From contig OY282559.1 of assembly GCA_958295665.1 (NCBI GenBank), positions 128,749,605 through 128,813,604 of the forward strand: a stretch of DNA of 64,000 nucleotides. Direction: 5' to 3'. The position numbers and the translations under genes are program-made. Shown here in pieces: positions 1 to 11,368 of the stretch (within the stretch, counting starts at the first letter, position 1; the number at the start of each line of letters is the position of its first letter). Origin of the DNA: Tipula vernalis. Its lineage: Eukaryota; Arthropoda; Insecta; Diptera; Tipulidae. The notes beneath the pieces were generated by a model. The model was not told the origin of the DNA, did no database searches, and saw nothing but the letters and a program-made list of their open reading frames with translations.

Positions 1-1760
1 CATTTTGCATGAAATTTAAATAGTACAAATGGTTGTACATTGTTTCCTGTGTTAAAAATTGATTTCGAAGTTTAGATTAGAAATTGATTAGGACATTCTA
101 TTAATTGCAACTAGGTAAGAAATAAGTTGCAATATGAGATTTGATCTCAAACAACTAACAAAATTTCCTCAGAATTTTAGCTTAGAAATTTGTATCGGAA
201 ATTTCGAGTAAAATTTGAATTACGAATTTAACTTTAAAAAAATGGTTTTGGTATTCCAAACGTAATAAAATCTTTGGCGAAATTATACCATTTCACAAAA
301 TTTTGACAGAAATGTAAGTTTACATTGCACAATAGTTCTACTGAGTGTATTTTCAATTAGAAAATAAAAAAATGAAAGCAAATTAGGTGGAGCTAAGAAT
401 AGATATATCAAGGGAAAACCGAAATACATATTTTGAAACCAATTTGAATTGGAACAAAAAATTAAACTGAAAAAGAAAATAGTTTTTATGGATTCGAATG
501 AAACCTTGGATGCACCCAGAATAAAATTACATCTGGATTTGAATCAACTTTGAGTGACATTTTAATCCGAAATTGAGTTAAACTTCGAAATTGTATTTAA
601 ATGTTAAATGTAATTTTGATCACGCTCGTTGAATGAAATTGAAATGAAAACTTGAGTGAAATTTAAAGATTATTGTAATTTTCCTTTTAATATGTGAATT
701 GTATTCGCTCTAGTAACTTAGTTTAAAATCAAAATCGATTCGAAAAACAATTAAGATTTTTAGTTAAAAATTTAGTTCCAAGAAGAAGAAATTAGCTTGA
801 GAAAATTAGCTTGAATTCTAAACTAGACATAATGAATTTGAGTGAAATTTTAAGTAGGAATTGTCTTTGGATTTGGAAACACATTTTGAAAACAATTTTA
901 GCAAAATATGTAATGCACTTTATGTGAATGAGCTTAAATTCTAAACACGATTTCAGCCAATTTTTTAGTTCAACTAGAACTAGGAATCAAGCCAAAATCT
1001 GAATGAATTTTGAGTAGGAACTTACATTAAAAATAGAGTTTAACAACCTTTAATAACAGTTTGAGTGAATTTTAAAAATTTGTTTTAGTACAATTTTTAT
1101 TTAGAATTGGGTAAAACAAGATTTGAACAAAGTTTGGATTAAAAATTCAATTTCAATCCAATCGAGAGTTTGAGCAAAAATTTAGATGCAATTTAAATAA
1201 AAAAATATTTCAAAAATGAGCATGAATTCCAAATTTAAGTAACGCAAAATTATGGTTGGAATTAAGCTAGAAATTTTGTGATATTTTGTTTACAAATTAA
1301 GTAAAAATTCCAACCTTAAGAAATTTATTGAGAATTTATTTGAGTGTTATTAGAAATTTTGAGTTAAAGTCGAATTTAAAACTCTAGTTTGGATTTGAAT
1401 TTTGAGCAGAAATCTGAGTAAGTTTCGAAGTATTTGAATTTTAAGACGTAATTGAAAAAAATGTTGAGTAGAAATTGAGCAAAAACATAACTGTAATTTA
1501 GTTTTTAGTAAGTTACAGTTATAAAATTGATTTGAGCTTAATTTTATGTTTAGTGAGAGCAAAATTCTGAGGAAAAATTGTTTTGAATTCCAAAATATTG
1601 GTTGCAATTAGATTGAAATTTTGTGGTATTTTGAATACAAGTAGGCTTAGTTCGAAACTCGATTTGACATAATTTAAGTGATAATTGAGTTATAATTTTG
1701 AGTGGAATTTAAAATACAAAATTTACAGATCAATTTCATTTCACATGACATTCACGTCTC
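1..1760. repeat. AT-rich degenerate simple-repeat tract
   Basis: No credible gene. The whole stretch is built from imperfect recurrences of short words such as TTTGAGTGAAATTT, GAAATTTTGAG and AATTTGAG, mixed with A/T runs. The spacing is irregular, so it looks like an old, diverged minisatellite rather than a clean tandem array. Open frames here are low-complexity (Leu/Asn/Lys/Ile) and are not believed. Confidence 0.55.
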
Positions 1761-3090
1761 AACAAAAATTCTTGATTTAATTTTACGAGTACATATGTCT
1801 CTAAATATCCTTTCTTATAAACCTAAATCCTTCTCTATCTTGGACATATGTTTTTTTTAAAGAAAACAACAAAAAGATCATGAATAATAAAAATAAAGTT
1901 CGTTTGTTAATTAAAGCTACCACATTCTTATGTATGTACATATTAAACGTTATATTAGGCAAACACGATCGCGGGTTGCTCGAATATTTTAATGATCATC
2001 ACATTTTTCTTTTGTTTAATTTTCTATTATATTTTCTCACAGCATGCATCGTCCGCGTCTCTCTATATAGTCATATGCGCGTACATTAACAGGATAGGTA
2101 AATCCTTTCGATTTCATTTTTTTTTTTTTTTTTTTGTAGCAACAATTGTTGTTTACGCAACACAGAAAACTAAAATTGAACTCCTGTTTACATTTTTTCT
2201 TGCTGTTATGTGTTTGTACATTATGTTCAAAAACTCGATCTTAACAATATGTAAGTAAAAAATAAAAAAATAAATGATCATCATGATCAACTTTAAATTT
2301 TTTTTTTTTTTTGTAAAAAAAAAACTTCAAGAAAGGGTTAAGTTCGTTTATTTTTAAATATGGATAGTAAAAAAAATATTTTATTTGTTTGTCGTCAACA
2401 TATGTCCATGGTACCACGGTGGTTGAATATCTCGTACATACCTATTATGTAGATATCTAGATTTCCACGTTAAACAAATATTAATCGAGATTAAAATTTT
2501 TGGGAATATGATTACGGTTTTTTTCTTGTTCTAGCTACGATTTTATAAATTGAATTGTCTTTTAGATCTACGTATAAAGATATCAGCATCCCTTGACGGG
2601 ATTTGTTTTGATCGTATTTTACCGGTGATCGCTGATTAGTCTAATACAGACGAGATACCGATCATTAAAATTCAATTAATTGACAATCAATTTGTTATTA
2701 TAAACCAATTTGTGCGATCACCTTTACGAATCAATCATAAAAAAGGTCTTTTTGAAGACTAATCCTAATGTTTAAATTAAAACTAACTAAATAAATCCGT
2801 ACTACTTTGCCATAACTTTTCGAACCATTCTCGGTAATATTGTGTACTATATACGCTCAACGAACGGTCGTACATGCGACCGGAGGTTTTGTAGTTTTAA
2901 TTGGTTTGATTTATAAAAATTTCTCAACAAAATTCTTTTTTACATTATGATAGCGAGTTCAGTAAAATTAATTTTGGCATGCTTAACGCAACATTTTCTC
3001 TGCAACCAAGAACTGTAGTCAATTAGTATTTCATCCAACGAGCGTGTAATGATAGTTGATGTCTATGGTGTTAAAGCTTTCCAAGCTTTT
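1761..3090. other. Unassigned AT-rich DNA
   Basis: No gene, RNA or element was recognised. There are poly-T runs near 2118-2135 and 2301-2312. The two short open frames at 1880-2258 are hydrophobic products of T-rich sequence with no recognisable family. Confidence 0.4.
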
Positions 3091-3092
3091 CC

Positions 3093-3566
3093 TTATGCTC
3101 GAAGATGCTTATATCTATCCTTTTCATTGTTGAATATAGATGTATGACTTAATATATGTATGTAGATATATCTTGTAGGTAGAGGAACGACCTTATTTAT
3201 ACAAGTGATATATTTGATCATTAAGCTATATGAAATTTTGATTTCAATTATTAGATTTACTGTGGTTGCTCGAGATTTGGCAGTCATAAGCTTAAAGACA
3301 TTGCCAATTTCATTAAGTGCTTTATTTCCAGGAACAGATAATGTTCTGGGAGTATTCTGATGTATTACAGCCAGCTGCGCGTTAAGTTGTTCTGTTGTCA
3401 AAATGAGCGGGTTGATCTTTCTTTGATGTCTGCCAATAACGATATTTGTAGTTCCCTCTGAGTGTTTTGATAGTTCAGCAGATTTAACACAGTATTTAGG
3501 GCAAGATTTGGGAAAAGCTGTATGGTTTTTAGTTGACCTATTTCTTATGCAAGCTTCTTTACCGAT
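3093..3566 (-). pseudogene. Errantivirus/Gypsy-type envelope (F-like) fragment, C-terminal part
   Basis: Reading the minus strand from about 3566 to 3093, the peptide resembles the ectodomain of insect errantivirus Env proteins, which are related to the baculovirus F fusion protein. Visible pieces are an IGRHQRKINPLILTTEQLNA segment, an LPGNKALNEI-like segment and a VVPLPTR segment, which matches the usual 'I/V-P-x-P' step of this family. The matching N-terminal piece lies at 6698-6943 on the same strand, and the DNA between is a jockey-like insertion. The frame decays into AT-rich sequence after the VVPLPTR stretch, so no transmembrane anchor is visible. It is a relic and cannot encode a full protein. 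The family call rests on recalled motif order. Confidence 0.5.
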
Positions 3567-3644
3567 TTTTTATCTTTCATAAATGAGTTTAATGTTTAGA
3601 GGGGTGTGGCCCATTGGCTATTTCCTATATGTTTGAAATTTAAT

Positions 3645-5290
3645 TTAATTTAGCGGTTCCAATTTGAGCTTAAATCTAGAGGCTTCATTCTTGATGTCGT
3701 CATTTTGGTGTTGACTAAGGCGCTCCAAGTGTTGTTTCGTGTGTCTTTTGATTTCTTCGCTGACGTATTCCATCTTTAAATCCCTATGTAGGTTGTCATT
3801 TCTTATGTACCACGGTGCATTCACTATGCCACGCAGGACTTTATTTTGGAAACCTTGAATTATTTTAATGGTGGTCTTCTTGGCACAACCACAAAGCTGA
3901 ATACCGTAAGTCCATATTAGTTTTAATATTTGCCGATATAAGAGCAATTTGTTATGTAATGTTAGCTCAGAGTGCCTTCTTCCTTTTTCAAGAGTTTAAT
4001 TCTTCCTTTTTCTTTTTCACATGCTCTTTCCACTTTAACTTAGCATCGAGAGTCATGCCAAGATATTTGGCCGTATTTGCATGGGGAACTTGTTGCAAGT
4101 TAAGTTCCACCGATATCCAGTTAACTTTTTGGTTTGTAAAGTTAACATGTTCTGATTTCGCTTCATTCAGCTTGATTCGCCACGTTTCGTCCGTTTGCTC
4201 ATTGTGTTAGTGGTTCTCTGAAGTTTTCTTGTCGCTTCTTGTAAGGTGTTACCAATTGCAAGGATTGCAGTATCATCAGCGAATGTTGCAATGGTCGTTA
4301 TCTCGTGTATAGAGAAGATACAGTACTGGCCCTAGGATGTTGCCTTGCGGTATTCCTGTTGATATTTTCTTTAATTCAGAGTATTCTCCTTCATATTTAA
4401 CCCGGAAGTAACTATCGGTTATGTAAGATTTTAGAATCTAATTAAACTGCTTTGGTGAATCTCGATGCAGTTTAAATTCTAGTCTTTGATGCTACACGTT
4501 GACAAAAGCTTGAGCTACATCCAAGAAGATACTGGAACATATTTTCTTTTTTCAAGCACATCTTCAACTACGTTTGTAATTCTATGCACCTGTTCTACAG
4601 TGGAGTGATTTTCTCTAAATCACAATTGATGTGGAGGAATTAGACTTCTTTCTTCTTTTATTGGTTTTAACCTCTTCAGCAGTAGTCTCTCGAAAATTTT
4701 TGAAATTATTGAATCAAAGAAATCGGTCTTTACGATGTTTGTCATTAGCTGGTTTATTTGGTTTTGGTATCATGATAACCTCTGTTACCTTCTATTGGCT
4801 TGGGACATATTTCAATCTGTACTAGTCCCTTTTCAGGTAATGCTTTAACTATTAGGCCTGTAATTAGATCGTATCCAGGAGGTTTTCTTGCATTTAAGTT
4901 GTTGATTATTTCTCTCAGCTCTTATAGTGTAACTTAACGTATATAAAATTCATCCACTTTGTTTACTGGAGTTATATTTTCATCTGCTGATTGTCTAGGT
5001 AGAGATTGGATGGTTTGTTATAGGTATGCTGCAAACAGCGTGGCTTTTTGCTTGGCGCTTGTAGCCCAGCTTCCATCGTCACATTTAATTGGTGGCACAT
5101 GCCTTTTTGGCCTCTTCAGAGATTTTGTAGCTTTCCAAAGCGAATACTCAGTATTTCTTTTTCTCCAGTTAGACTACTTATGTATTTGTTGATTGTGGTG
5201 CTCTTAATTTCAGTACTTTTTTATTTTGAGGTGCACGATTCCTCTGCTAGGCTTTTCGTGCTTTCCTTTTCTCTCGAACCAATTCTCTGA
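3645..5290 (-). pseudogene. Jockey-like reverse transcriptase region, broken
   Basis: The last 100 codons (3947 to 3645) are the C-terminal domain of jockey-clade ORF2: a WTYGIQLCGCAKK motif, then an IIQGFQNKVLRGIVNAPWY stretch and a helical basic tail ending in KLEPLN. Upstream on the minus strand (about 3950-5290) the thumb and palm region persists only as short pieces in shifting frames, for example near 4041-4200 and 4260-4500. A second copy of the same C-terminal domain lies at 10214-10516 on the plus strand. It is not functional. Confidence 0.6.
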
Positions 5291-5373
5291 CTTCCATAGG
5301 ATAGCTTGGAGCCTTATTCATATTCTTGTGGCTAGTAGGAGTACTCTTGCAAGCTGCTTTTTGAATATTATCA

Positions 5374-5590
5374 TTAAATAGTTCTAGTTGGGACTTGCAG
5401 TTCAATATTCAAATTAGTAAGTTCCTGGAATAGGTCCCAATTAGTTTTATTGTTTGTTAACCTAGGCGGACTTTCTTTATTAACTACGGTTGGGCGTATA
5501 GTAATGATAACGGGTGAATGATCAGACGAGAGTTCCTCACTGTTCTCAATACAAATGCAGTTCTCGCAAATTCCCTTTGTTATATAAAAG
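5374..5590 (-). pseudogene. Jockey-like endonuclease C-terminal fragment
   Basis: The minus-strand peptide contains EELSSDHSPVIITI, the SDHxPV signature that ends AP-like endonuclease domains of non-LTR elements, followed by a linker with NKTNWDLFQELTNLNIEL. The catalytic N-terminal two thirds of the endonuclease are absent, because the zinc-knuckle region of ORF1 follows almost directly upstream. This implies an internal deletion. Confidence 0.55.
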
Positions 5591-5591
5591 C

Positions 5592-6652
5592 CTATGAGAC
5601 TGCTCTTCCTGCTTTGAAGAGCTCTTTTCCTTTTGTGGTTGTAAGTCTGGATCCCCAATAGGTATTTTTCGATTTGCATTTTGCAGGTACATTTTTATTC
5701 TCCGTACAGTCTTTTGCATAATGTTTACCAGCACATCTCACGCGACATTTCTTGCATTGCGGTAGTAAACCGTTGGTTTTTCTTAGTGATTCAACGATAA
5801 CTCTCATGTTAAGGATAGCTTTTATATTGAAAATATCTTCAATTTTCTATTTATTATTAAAGGTGAGCATGAACAATGGAACCCCCCTTTTGATTACTTT
5901 GCTCCATTGAGCATTTTCTTTCCGTTCTTTTTTAAGAATATTAACTGCATTTTCTTGATAATCTTCCATAAATTGTTGTTTAGTGACATCACGCGGTACT
6001 GTTTATCTGACACCGATTTTAGTATTGATTCCACCTTACCATAATCGGTAATGCCGATAATATTGATTGACGGAGGCGCCTTTTCTTTGGGCATAACCCG
6101 TACCAGGTTATGTTGCGATGTTTTTTGTTTATTATTAATGTTTCCACTAGTTGATGGTTGCCTTTAATCAACTTCAGGCGAGGATTCTGCTTTCCTTTTT
6201 TTTTGATTTTTTATTAGTTTTTAACGTCCAGGCGTATTGTCTGATTTCTCTTTCAAGTTCTTCTTCATCGGTATGGTACTCTTGTCCTTTAAAGTTGTTT
6301 ATAAAAGCCAGAACCTTCTCGGGAACCTTTGTTTGAAGAGCCTTTTTCAGCTCCTCGTTTTCTATCTTTAGATTCATAACTTCCCTGCATAGCAGGGTAG
6401 TAAAACTCTGAATTTCGTTCAATTTCTTTGTAAGATCATCAATTTCGAGTAACCAACTATGGGTGGTGGTAAGTTAGCAAGTTTAGGCCTTCTTCCAAAC
6501 ACGTTTTCTGGTAGCAATGAGTGGCCCACCCCAGAATAAATTGAGCGTACCTCCGCAGAGGGTGGATTCACCGAATAATTCAGCGTACCACCTGGGGTAT
6601 TATTCTCATTGTTGTTGTGCTGCATTGTTAGTTGTTTGGTCTTGTTACACAT
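5592..6652 (-). pseudogene. Jockey-like ORF1 (Gag-like), broken
   Basis: Minus-strand pieces in order: 6652-6419 (Asn-rich N-terminus, PPSAEVRSIYSGVGHSLL, then RRPKLANLPPPIVGYS), 6422-6174 (a helix rich in Glu/Lys that looks like a coiled coil, residues LKIENEELKKAL), 6094-5894 (INIIGITDYGKVESILKS, an RRM-like fold segment usual in jockey Gag) and 5807-5592 with CKKCRVRCAGKHYAKDC, a CCHC knuckle. The pieces are in different frames, so at least two frameshifts exist. The product would be an RNA-binding nucleocapsid-like protein. Confidence 0.55.
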
Positions 6653-6697
6653 ATCACTCCGGCCAGAACAAATACCCCCCCCCCTTCTTATGGTGCT

Positions 6698-6943
6698 TTA
6701 TCCAAGTTGGAACTTTGTCATTTGTATGTTTATGTTGGAGATATCCTTTTTATAGATGTTTAAAGTTGACTCGGCTAATGATGTTTGTTCTGAAAGTAGT
6801 GTTAGTAGATGCCTTTCATTTTCTTTAACTTTCTGTATCTTGGATTCGTAGTTATTTCCCAATTTTTCGTCTAGTACCTCAAAAAAGTCATGGGCTAATG
6901 TACCAAGAAAACTGACTGACAAGCTCATCGCCGTCTGAAACAT
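6698..6943 (-). pseudogene. Errantivirus/Gypsy-type envelope (F-like) fragment, fusion-domain part
   Basis: The minus-strand peptide has an SFLGTLAHDFFEVLDEKL segment followed by a long Asn/Lys/Glu-rich helix with NERHLLTLLSEQTSLAES. This order (small hydrophobic glycine-containing segment, then heptad helix) matches the start of the F1 subunit in insect errantivirus envelope proteins. No furin-type RxxR site or signal peptide is visible. The reading frame stops just before the jockey-like insertion; the downstream half resumes at 3566-3093. It is an old, non-coding relic. Confidence 0.5.
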
Positions 6944-6989
6944 GAAAATTTTCGATTTGCCAATAATATGTTATTTGCATCGTCAATGC

Positions 6990-7240
6990 AATGCAGTTCA
7001 ATCACCGCAAATTGACAAAGTTGTGCATCAATCGTTATTTCCTTTGTAGTATACTACAATCTTCCATTCTTTCTAAGCCAATGTCGTTTTTGCAATATTT
7101 TCGAAATATATTCTTGGTGTATTCTGGATCTGTTGAATTTTTACGGGATTCGCCTGGTTTAATAAACTTCTGGTAAAGGTGTTGTTGAAATTTGAGTATT
7201 GTTATGGATTGAGGTATTGGCAGTGGCATAACTACAATTT
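6990..7240 (-). other. Possible upstream part of the envelope relic
   Basis: A minus-strand open stretch (7229-7035) contains SITILKFQQHLYQKFIKPGE and ends close to the envelope fragment on the same strand. I do not recognise the peptide. Position alone suggests it may belong to the same degraded element. Confidence 0.2.
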
Positions 7241-7299
7241 TCGGGCCCCCCGCAACATTTTTCTTGGACCCCTAAAATGCTTCTTCTTTAAACAAGTAA

Positions 7300-7458
7300 T
7301 ACCCTAGACAGACTGTGGTTTAATAAATCAGATTTAGCTAAACTAGTTTAAGTTTCTATGCAAAATAAAAGGATTAGTTAAATTGAGGTTGACACACTGC
7401 GGCTAATCTCGAAAAATTCACTAAATCGGTTTTATTAAATCGCAGTGTGTCTAGGGTA
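7300..7458. mobile_element. 159-bp MITE with TAA target duplication
   Basis: The ends are inverted repeats: TACCCTAGACAGACTGTGGT on the left and its imperfect complement, ending ...TGTGTCTAGGGTA, on the right, extending into TTTAATAAA for about 28 bp with a few mismatches. The direct repeat TAA lies at 7297-7299 and 7459-7461. Small size, no coding capacity and a 3-bp T/A target duplication suit a PIF/Harbinger-type MITE, although the superfamily is inferred. Confidence 0.75.
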
Positions 7459-7464
7459 TAAGGC

Positions 7465-8085
7465 TTTTAGTTAAAATTATTGAAAATTATTTCTTCCCAT
7501 TTTGCAGTCTCGCATTAATTAAAAGTATCTGACTTCGGGAGTGTAGACGGAACTAACTATATCAATAAAGCATCACAAATTTCGAATATAATGTGAAAAC
7601 TATCAAAAATGTCGAATTTTCAAAGTATCTTAAATACTCTAGAAAGTTCTCAAATATCGCCTTATCCGTAAGTATGTAAAACCAAAGGAAATGTTTGTTA
7701 TACTCGTTAATCACCACCATATAAAATGTAACTTGGTCATTCTTGATTAATTTCGAATAATCGGAGAATCTGAGAAAAATTGAAATTGTGGCATAATCTC
7801 GAAAAATTTGACTCTGCAAGTTTCTATAACTCAAGTCTAAGCGCAGAACATTGCCATACAAAATTCAAATCTCGAGTAACATCGAACTATCAAATACATC
7901 CGACAATCTCAAAAATTCTCGAATAATCTCGAAAATCTTGAATAACCTGACTGCTTCGAAAGACCGATTCAATAATTAACTCTTGAACATCATGCATCCT
8001 ATTTCCATGCTACACTTTCAGAACCTAAAACTAATTTAGTGTATGTAGTTACTCTGACATTCACTTCACTTCAGCAACCGAGAAG
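7465..8085. other. Unassigned AT-rich DNA with recurring TCTCGAAAA-type words
   Basis: No gene was recognised. Words such as AATCTCGAAAA, CTCGAATAATC and CAAATATCG recur irregularly at 7560-7960. Similar words in the opposite sense occur at 33100-34100, which suggests a shared old repeat family. Confidence 0.35.
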
Positions 8086-8089
8086 AAAT

Positions 8090-8330
8090 TGTTGGGCCTC
8101 CTCTGTCATAAGAAAATATTTAATAGCAACAGGAACAATTTCTTCTTTCTCTAGTTTTTGAATCGGTCGGTTTAGAGTCGTTCTATCTTTAAAACGCAGT
8201 GTGCCTACTCGGACCGTACCTTCTCTTCCAGAGTGCAGTTCCCCAATTTTACCTAATTGCCATAGTGCTGGTGGTAAATTGAGCTCATTGATAACAACGG
8301 TATTCCTAACACCTGTGTTTGGTTTTTCTT
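8090..8330 (-). pseudogene. BEL/Pao integrase C-terminal fragment
   Basis: The minus-strand translation gives VINELNLPPALWQLGKIGEL, then HSGREGTVRVGTLRFKDRTT and NRPIQKLEKEE. This is the distal domain of BEL/Pao polyproteins, where 'LPPxxWxLGRI..L.PGxDGxVRVV.VRT' and 'RPVxKL' are the normal landmarks. No other BEL domain is contiguous here. The fragment is 3'-end material of a dead element. Confidence 0.6.
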
Positions 8331-8745
8331 TTTGCCACTTTATTCTCTACTGTAGCGATGTTAAATATTCTAACGACCATATTCGGAAATACCCTAACAA
8401 AAACAATATAATTCGTACCCGTCCAATCAGCAATCGTTTATAGTGCCACAAGCGCCATTTGAGCTATACACTCATGCTACACGAGCACGATGTAGCAAAT
8501 TCTGCGGTAATAAGCCGATGGTCGGAATTTCCATGTGGGCAGCCGATAAATATGATATATGTACCATGGAGACTTGCTAGCAAGAGATCCAACAGATCAC
8601 TAATAAATAGAGTTGTTAACCCGATTTTGACTTCTCTGAGTCTGTTGGTTAAGGTCCATATTCATGAAAATTAATCGGGGTTCAACGATGATATTTTGGC
8701 CGATTATAGGTTAAAAGTAGAGTTTCGTGAATATGGGCATAACAG

Positions 8746-9896
8746 CTGTTTTTTCTACGGAAAATTTCGGTCGGAAGGCTGATTGGGTCGGAAGGCTGAA
8801 TGTCGAAAGGCCGAATGTGTCGAAAGGCCGAATATCTAAAAGTCGAAAAGCCGAATTTGAAAATACGTCCTAATAAATCATCTATATGTAGCATATTAAT
8901 GTGATCATTTTGCTTTTTTAGCGGTGCAAGATCTGAAAAGATGTTTTACAGGATAACCAATACGAAAATTTCATTAAAACTCTTTTTGAATTGTGTGATT
9001 AAATTATTAAATATTCTTTAATAGGAATAACGGAACAATTGTAGTGAAAATCTTATTTTACTTTACAATTCGAGCACTATTAGTGCTAACATTCTTTTAT
9101 TGTATTCAGATCGTTCTTTGAAACGGGTCTCGGTCGTTACGGTTTATTTAATTACTGGCATTTTCAGTAAGGCATATGGTACACCACGGCATGTTTCATT
9201 ACGGCATTTTTCAATATGGCATAAGGTACACTACGACATATTTCAGTACGACATATGGTACAATACGGCATATGATTCACTATGGCATGTTTCATTAGGA
9301 CTTATTTCAATACGGCATATAGGACACTACCGCACATTTATTCACTTAATATAATTTTTCTTAAGCTATTGGAATTTTCCTTGTCTTAACAGAATTGTTC
9401 TTCACTTAATAGAAACATCCTTTAAACGAATTAACACAAAATAACTTGAAACATTTGTGGTAGAACTATCAATAGAAGCGATACGAGCAATACAATTCCA
9501 TTGATCTGTGCCTAAAAGGTTGACGAAGCGATTTCCATTATCATAAATATTAAAAACTTTACGGAAAAAGTCAAATTTTATAGAAATTTTAAGTTTAACT
9601 TGTGCCGCACTTTGATAATTGTGTTTCTGGATTTTTTTTTCGGGATTTTCAGTTTATGTAGTTTTTTTTCTAGATAAGGTTTAGCTAACCCAAAAATTTT
9701 CCTTCAATTAATTCCCTTCCCTTTGATTCAGCCTTTTCACACATTCCGCCTTTCGACATTCAATATTACATTTAGCCTTTCAAAATCGGCCTTTCGACCC
9801 TTACGGCTTTTCCACCCATTCGGCTTTTTGACATTAAACCTTTAAACATTCAGTTTTTCGATATTCGGCCTTCCGGCCCTCTCCCGTAGAACAACT
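8746..9896. mobile_element. Foldback-like element with tandem-repeat inverted arms
   Basis: The left arm (8746-8862) contains serial imperfect copies of GTCGAAAGGCCGAAT. The right arm (9722-9896) contains serial copies of the complement, ATTCGGCCTTTCGAC. The outermost sequences also pair: CTGTTTTTTCTACGG on the left and CCGTAGAACAAC on the right. The interior has a separate direct-repeat array of TACGGCATAT / GGTACAC words at about 9155-9345. Long terminal inverted repeats made of short direct repeats are the hallmark of foldback (FB/Galileo-like) elements. No transposase is present, and no target duplication could be fixed. Confidence 0.6.
9155..9345. repeat. Short tandem array of TACGGCATAT words
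   Basis: Direct repeats of about 30-35 bp contain 'tacggcatatttcaatacg' and 'gcatatggtacac', alternating with diverged copies. They lie in the centre of the foldback-like element. Confidence 0.55.
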
Positions 9897-9919
9897 TTGC
9901 GAAAAATTGACCACAAGCG

Positions 9920-10189
9920 CTAAAAAGGCTGAAAGCCCCCTTTTTCCGGCCATTTCCCCATTCGTCCGAGCATGATTAAAAAAAAATTTGACCAAGTTAA
10001 TTCGTTTATAAATCTTAATTCTACTGGACTATAATAAGTGAAGATCGTGTGTTTGGAAGGCCAAATTTCAACTAAAATATAGCTGGAATGGCTAAAACTA
10101 TGCGGTGGATCAATCGGCGGATTAAGGACTAACCATTTGGATTTCTGTTTCAACTCTTCGGTTTTCAATTCTTCTTTATCAACAAACAA
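9920..10189 (-). other. Weak open frame, possibly BEL integrase debris
   Basis: A minus-strand frame carries KSKWLVLNPPIDPPHSF, which vaguely recalls the 'W.FNPPxxPHxGG' step of BEL integrases. The rest is unrecognisable. It lies between the foldback-like element and the truncated jockey end. Confidence 0.2.
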
Positions 10190-10199
10190 CAGCTCCTAC

Positions 10200-10700
10200 T
10201 TTATAAACAAATATTGAAACCGATTTGGACTTATGGTATTCAGCTTTGGGGTTATACCAAACAGAGCAACGTAAATATCATCCAAAGATTTCAGAATATG
10301 GTATTAAGGAACATCGTTGTTGTACCTTGGTATGTCAGGAACAATAACCTCCATACGGACTTTAAAGAGAACCTCATCTTAAATGAAATCCTGAAAAAAG
10401 CACAGAGACATGAGGAAAGGCTCCGCCAACATGTGAACATTGAGACAACTCAGCTCCTAAGCAACACGAATTTAGTACGCAGACTTAAAAGAACCAAACC
10501 TTTTGAGCTGGTATGATTGTCAGCTTAAACAGCATTGTACTTATCTGAAATCCACTACAAATATGTGATTTACTCCAATTTTCCAGACACTATGGAACGC
10601 CAATGGAAAGAAGCCTTAGATTAATTTTAGTTAGTAAATTAAGTCAGAAACAAATTGCCCATTAGTCTAGGGGACAACATTTTGACTTTTGGAACTTGAA
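10200..10700 (+). mobile_element. 5'-truncated jockey-like element, 3' end only
   Basis: From 10214 the plus strand encodes KPIWTYGIQLWGYTKQSNVN, then IIQRFQNMVLRNIVVVPWY and a basic helical tail, the same C-terminal RT domain as at 3645-3947. The 3' untranslated part (TTGCCCATTAGTC near 10648) corresponds to the copy at 3600-3640 on the other strand. Only the last roughly 450 bp survive, which is typical of incomplete target-primed reverse transcription. Confidence 0.65.
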
Positions 10701-11368
10701 TTTTTTAATTTACCCCAATTACAGATCATCAAGATCAATATTACTACTTAAGTGATCAGCTAAACTCATTAATACAACAAACAGTACTGTGTCACTTATC
10801 AGAAAAGGAATTCATTCCCAGTACATCAGTACGAGTATGATGGTACATTAAATCGAAGATTGTGCGATCGATTACAATAACATCCGTTGAAAAACCAAAA
10901 CAAAAAAAATCTCACGATCACCTACCATTGAATTTAAATATGATCTGCACCCTATCCTGTAATGTTAAAACAATCAAACAGTCGAAAAAATCCGTTATAT
11001 TTAAGAATATCAAACAAAACTTAATCCCAATAATAATGGAGATTGAATTTACCGTTGTTACCTAAGTATATAAACGTCTGTTTCTACTATACGAGTATAA
11101 ATCTTAACAAAACAGTTATTTTATGTAATAATAAGAAAGGATCTTGGAAGGTGTGGCTTAAGAAACACAATAGACCGTTTTTCTTTTTGATTTTGATTGG
11201 CAAAAACTTGTAAATTAACTGAAATTTCGTTTTCGTCCCCTAAATCTTTTGTGTGCGTTTTGTAAAGTCGTACAGATTCCAATGAAATCCCTTTTCCGCA
11301 TTTATATTGTTTTGTATATACCTGAGACATCCTCCTTTATAATTTTATTTTACATTTTTATTTCACAG
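10701..11368. other. Intergenic or 5' intron sequence before the first visible nab exon
   Basis: No coding match was found. It ends in a pyrimidine-rich tract and CAG at 11366-11368, a good 3' splice site for the exon that begins at 11369. The first nab exon, with the start codon, must lie further upstream; I did not find it in this window. Confidence 0.4.

Larger units (their letters stand above)
3567..6690 (-). mobile_element. Jockey-like non-LTR retrotransposon, degenerate
   Basis: A minus-strand element with the jockey order: ORF1 with zinc knuckles (about 6652 down to 5592), an endonuclease tail (about 5590-5374) and a reverse-transcriptase region ending at 3645. The 3' end is followed on the minus strand by an A-run next to 3567. 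Many stops and frameshifts are present, and most of the endonuclease is missing. It sits between two pieces of an envelope-like gene, so it inserted into that relic. I could not identify a convincing target-site duplication. The 5' boundary near 6671-6700 is uncertain; a run of ten C residues lies there. Confidence 0.65.

Noticed and set aside
1880..2258. Two overlapping hydrophobic open frames
   Set aside because: T-rich sequence produces Phe/Leu-rich frames by chance; no family signature or conserved start context.
6671..6680. Run of ten C residues as a biological signal
   Set aside because: Most likely a simple homopolymer or sequencing error near an element boundary.
8651..8740. Short inverted repeat CCATATTCATGAAA / TTTCGTGAATATGG as a MITE
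   Set aside because: The ends match over 14 bp with one mismatch, but there is no target duplication; it is more likely part of the flank of the foldback-like element.
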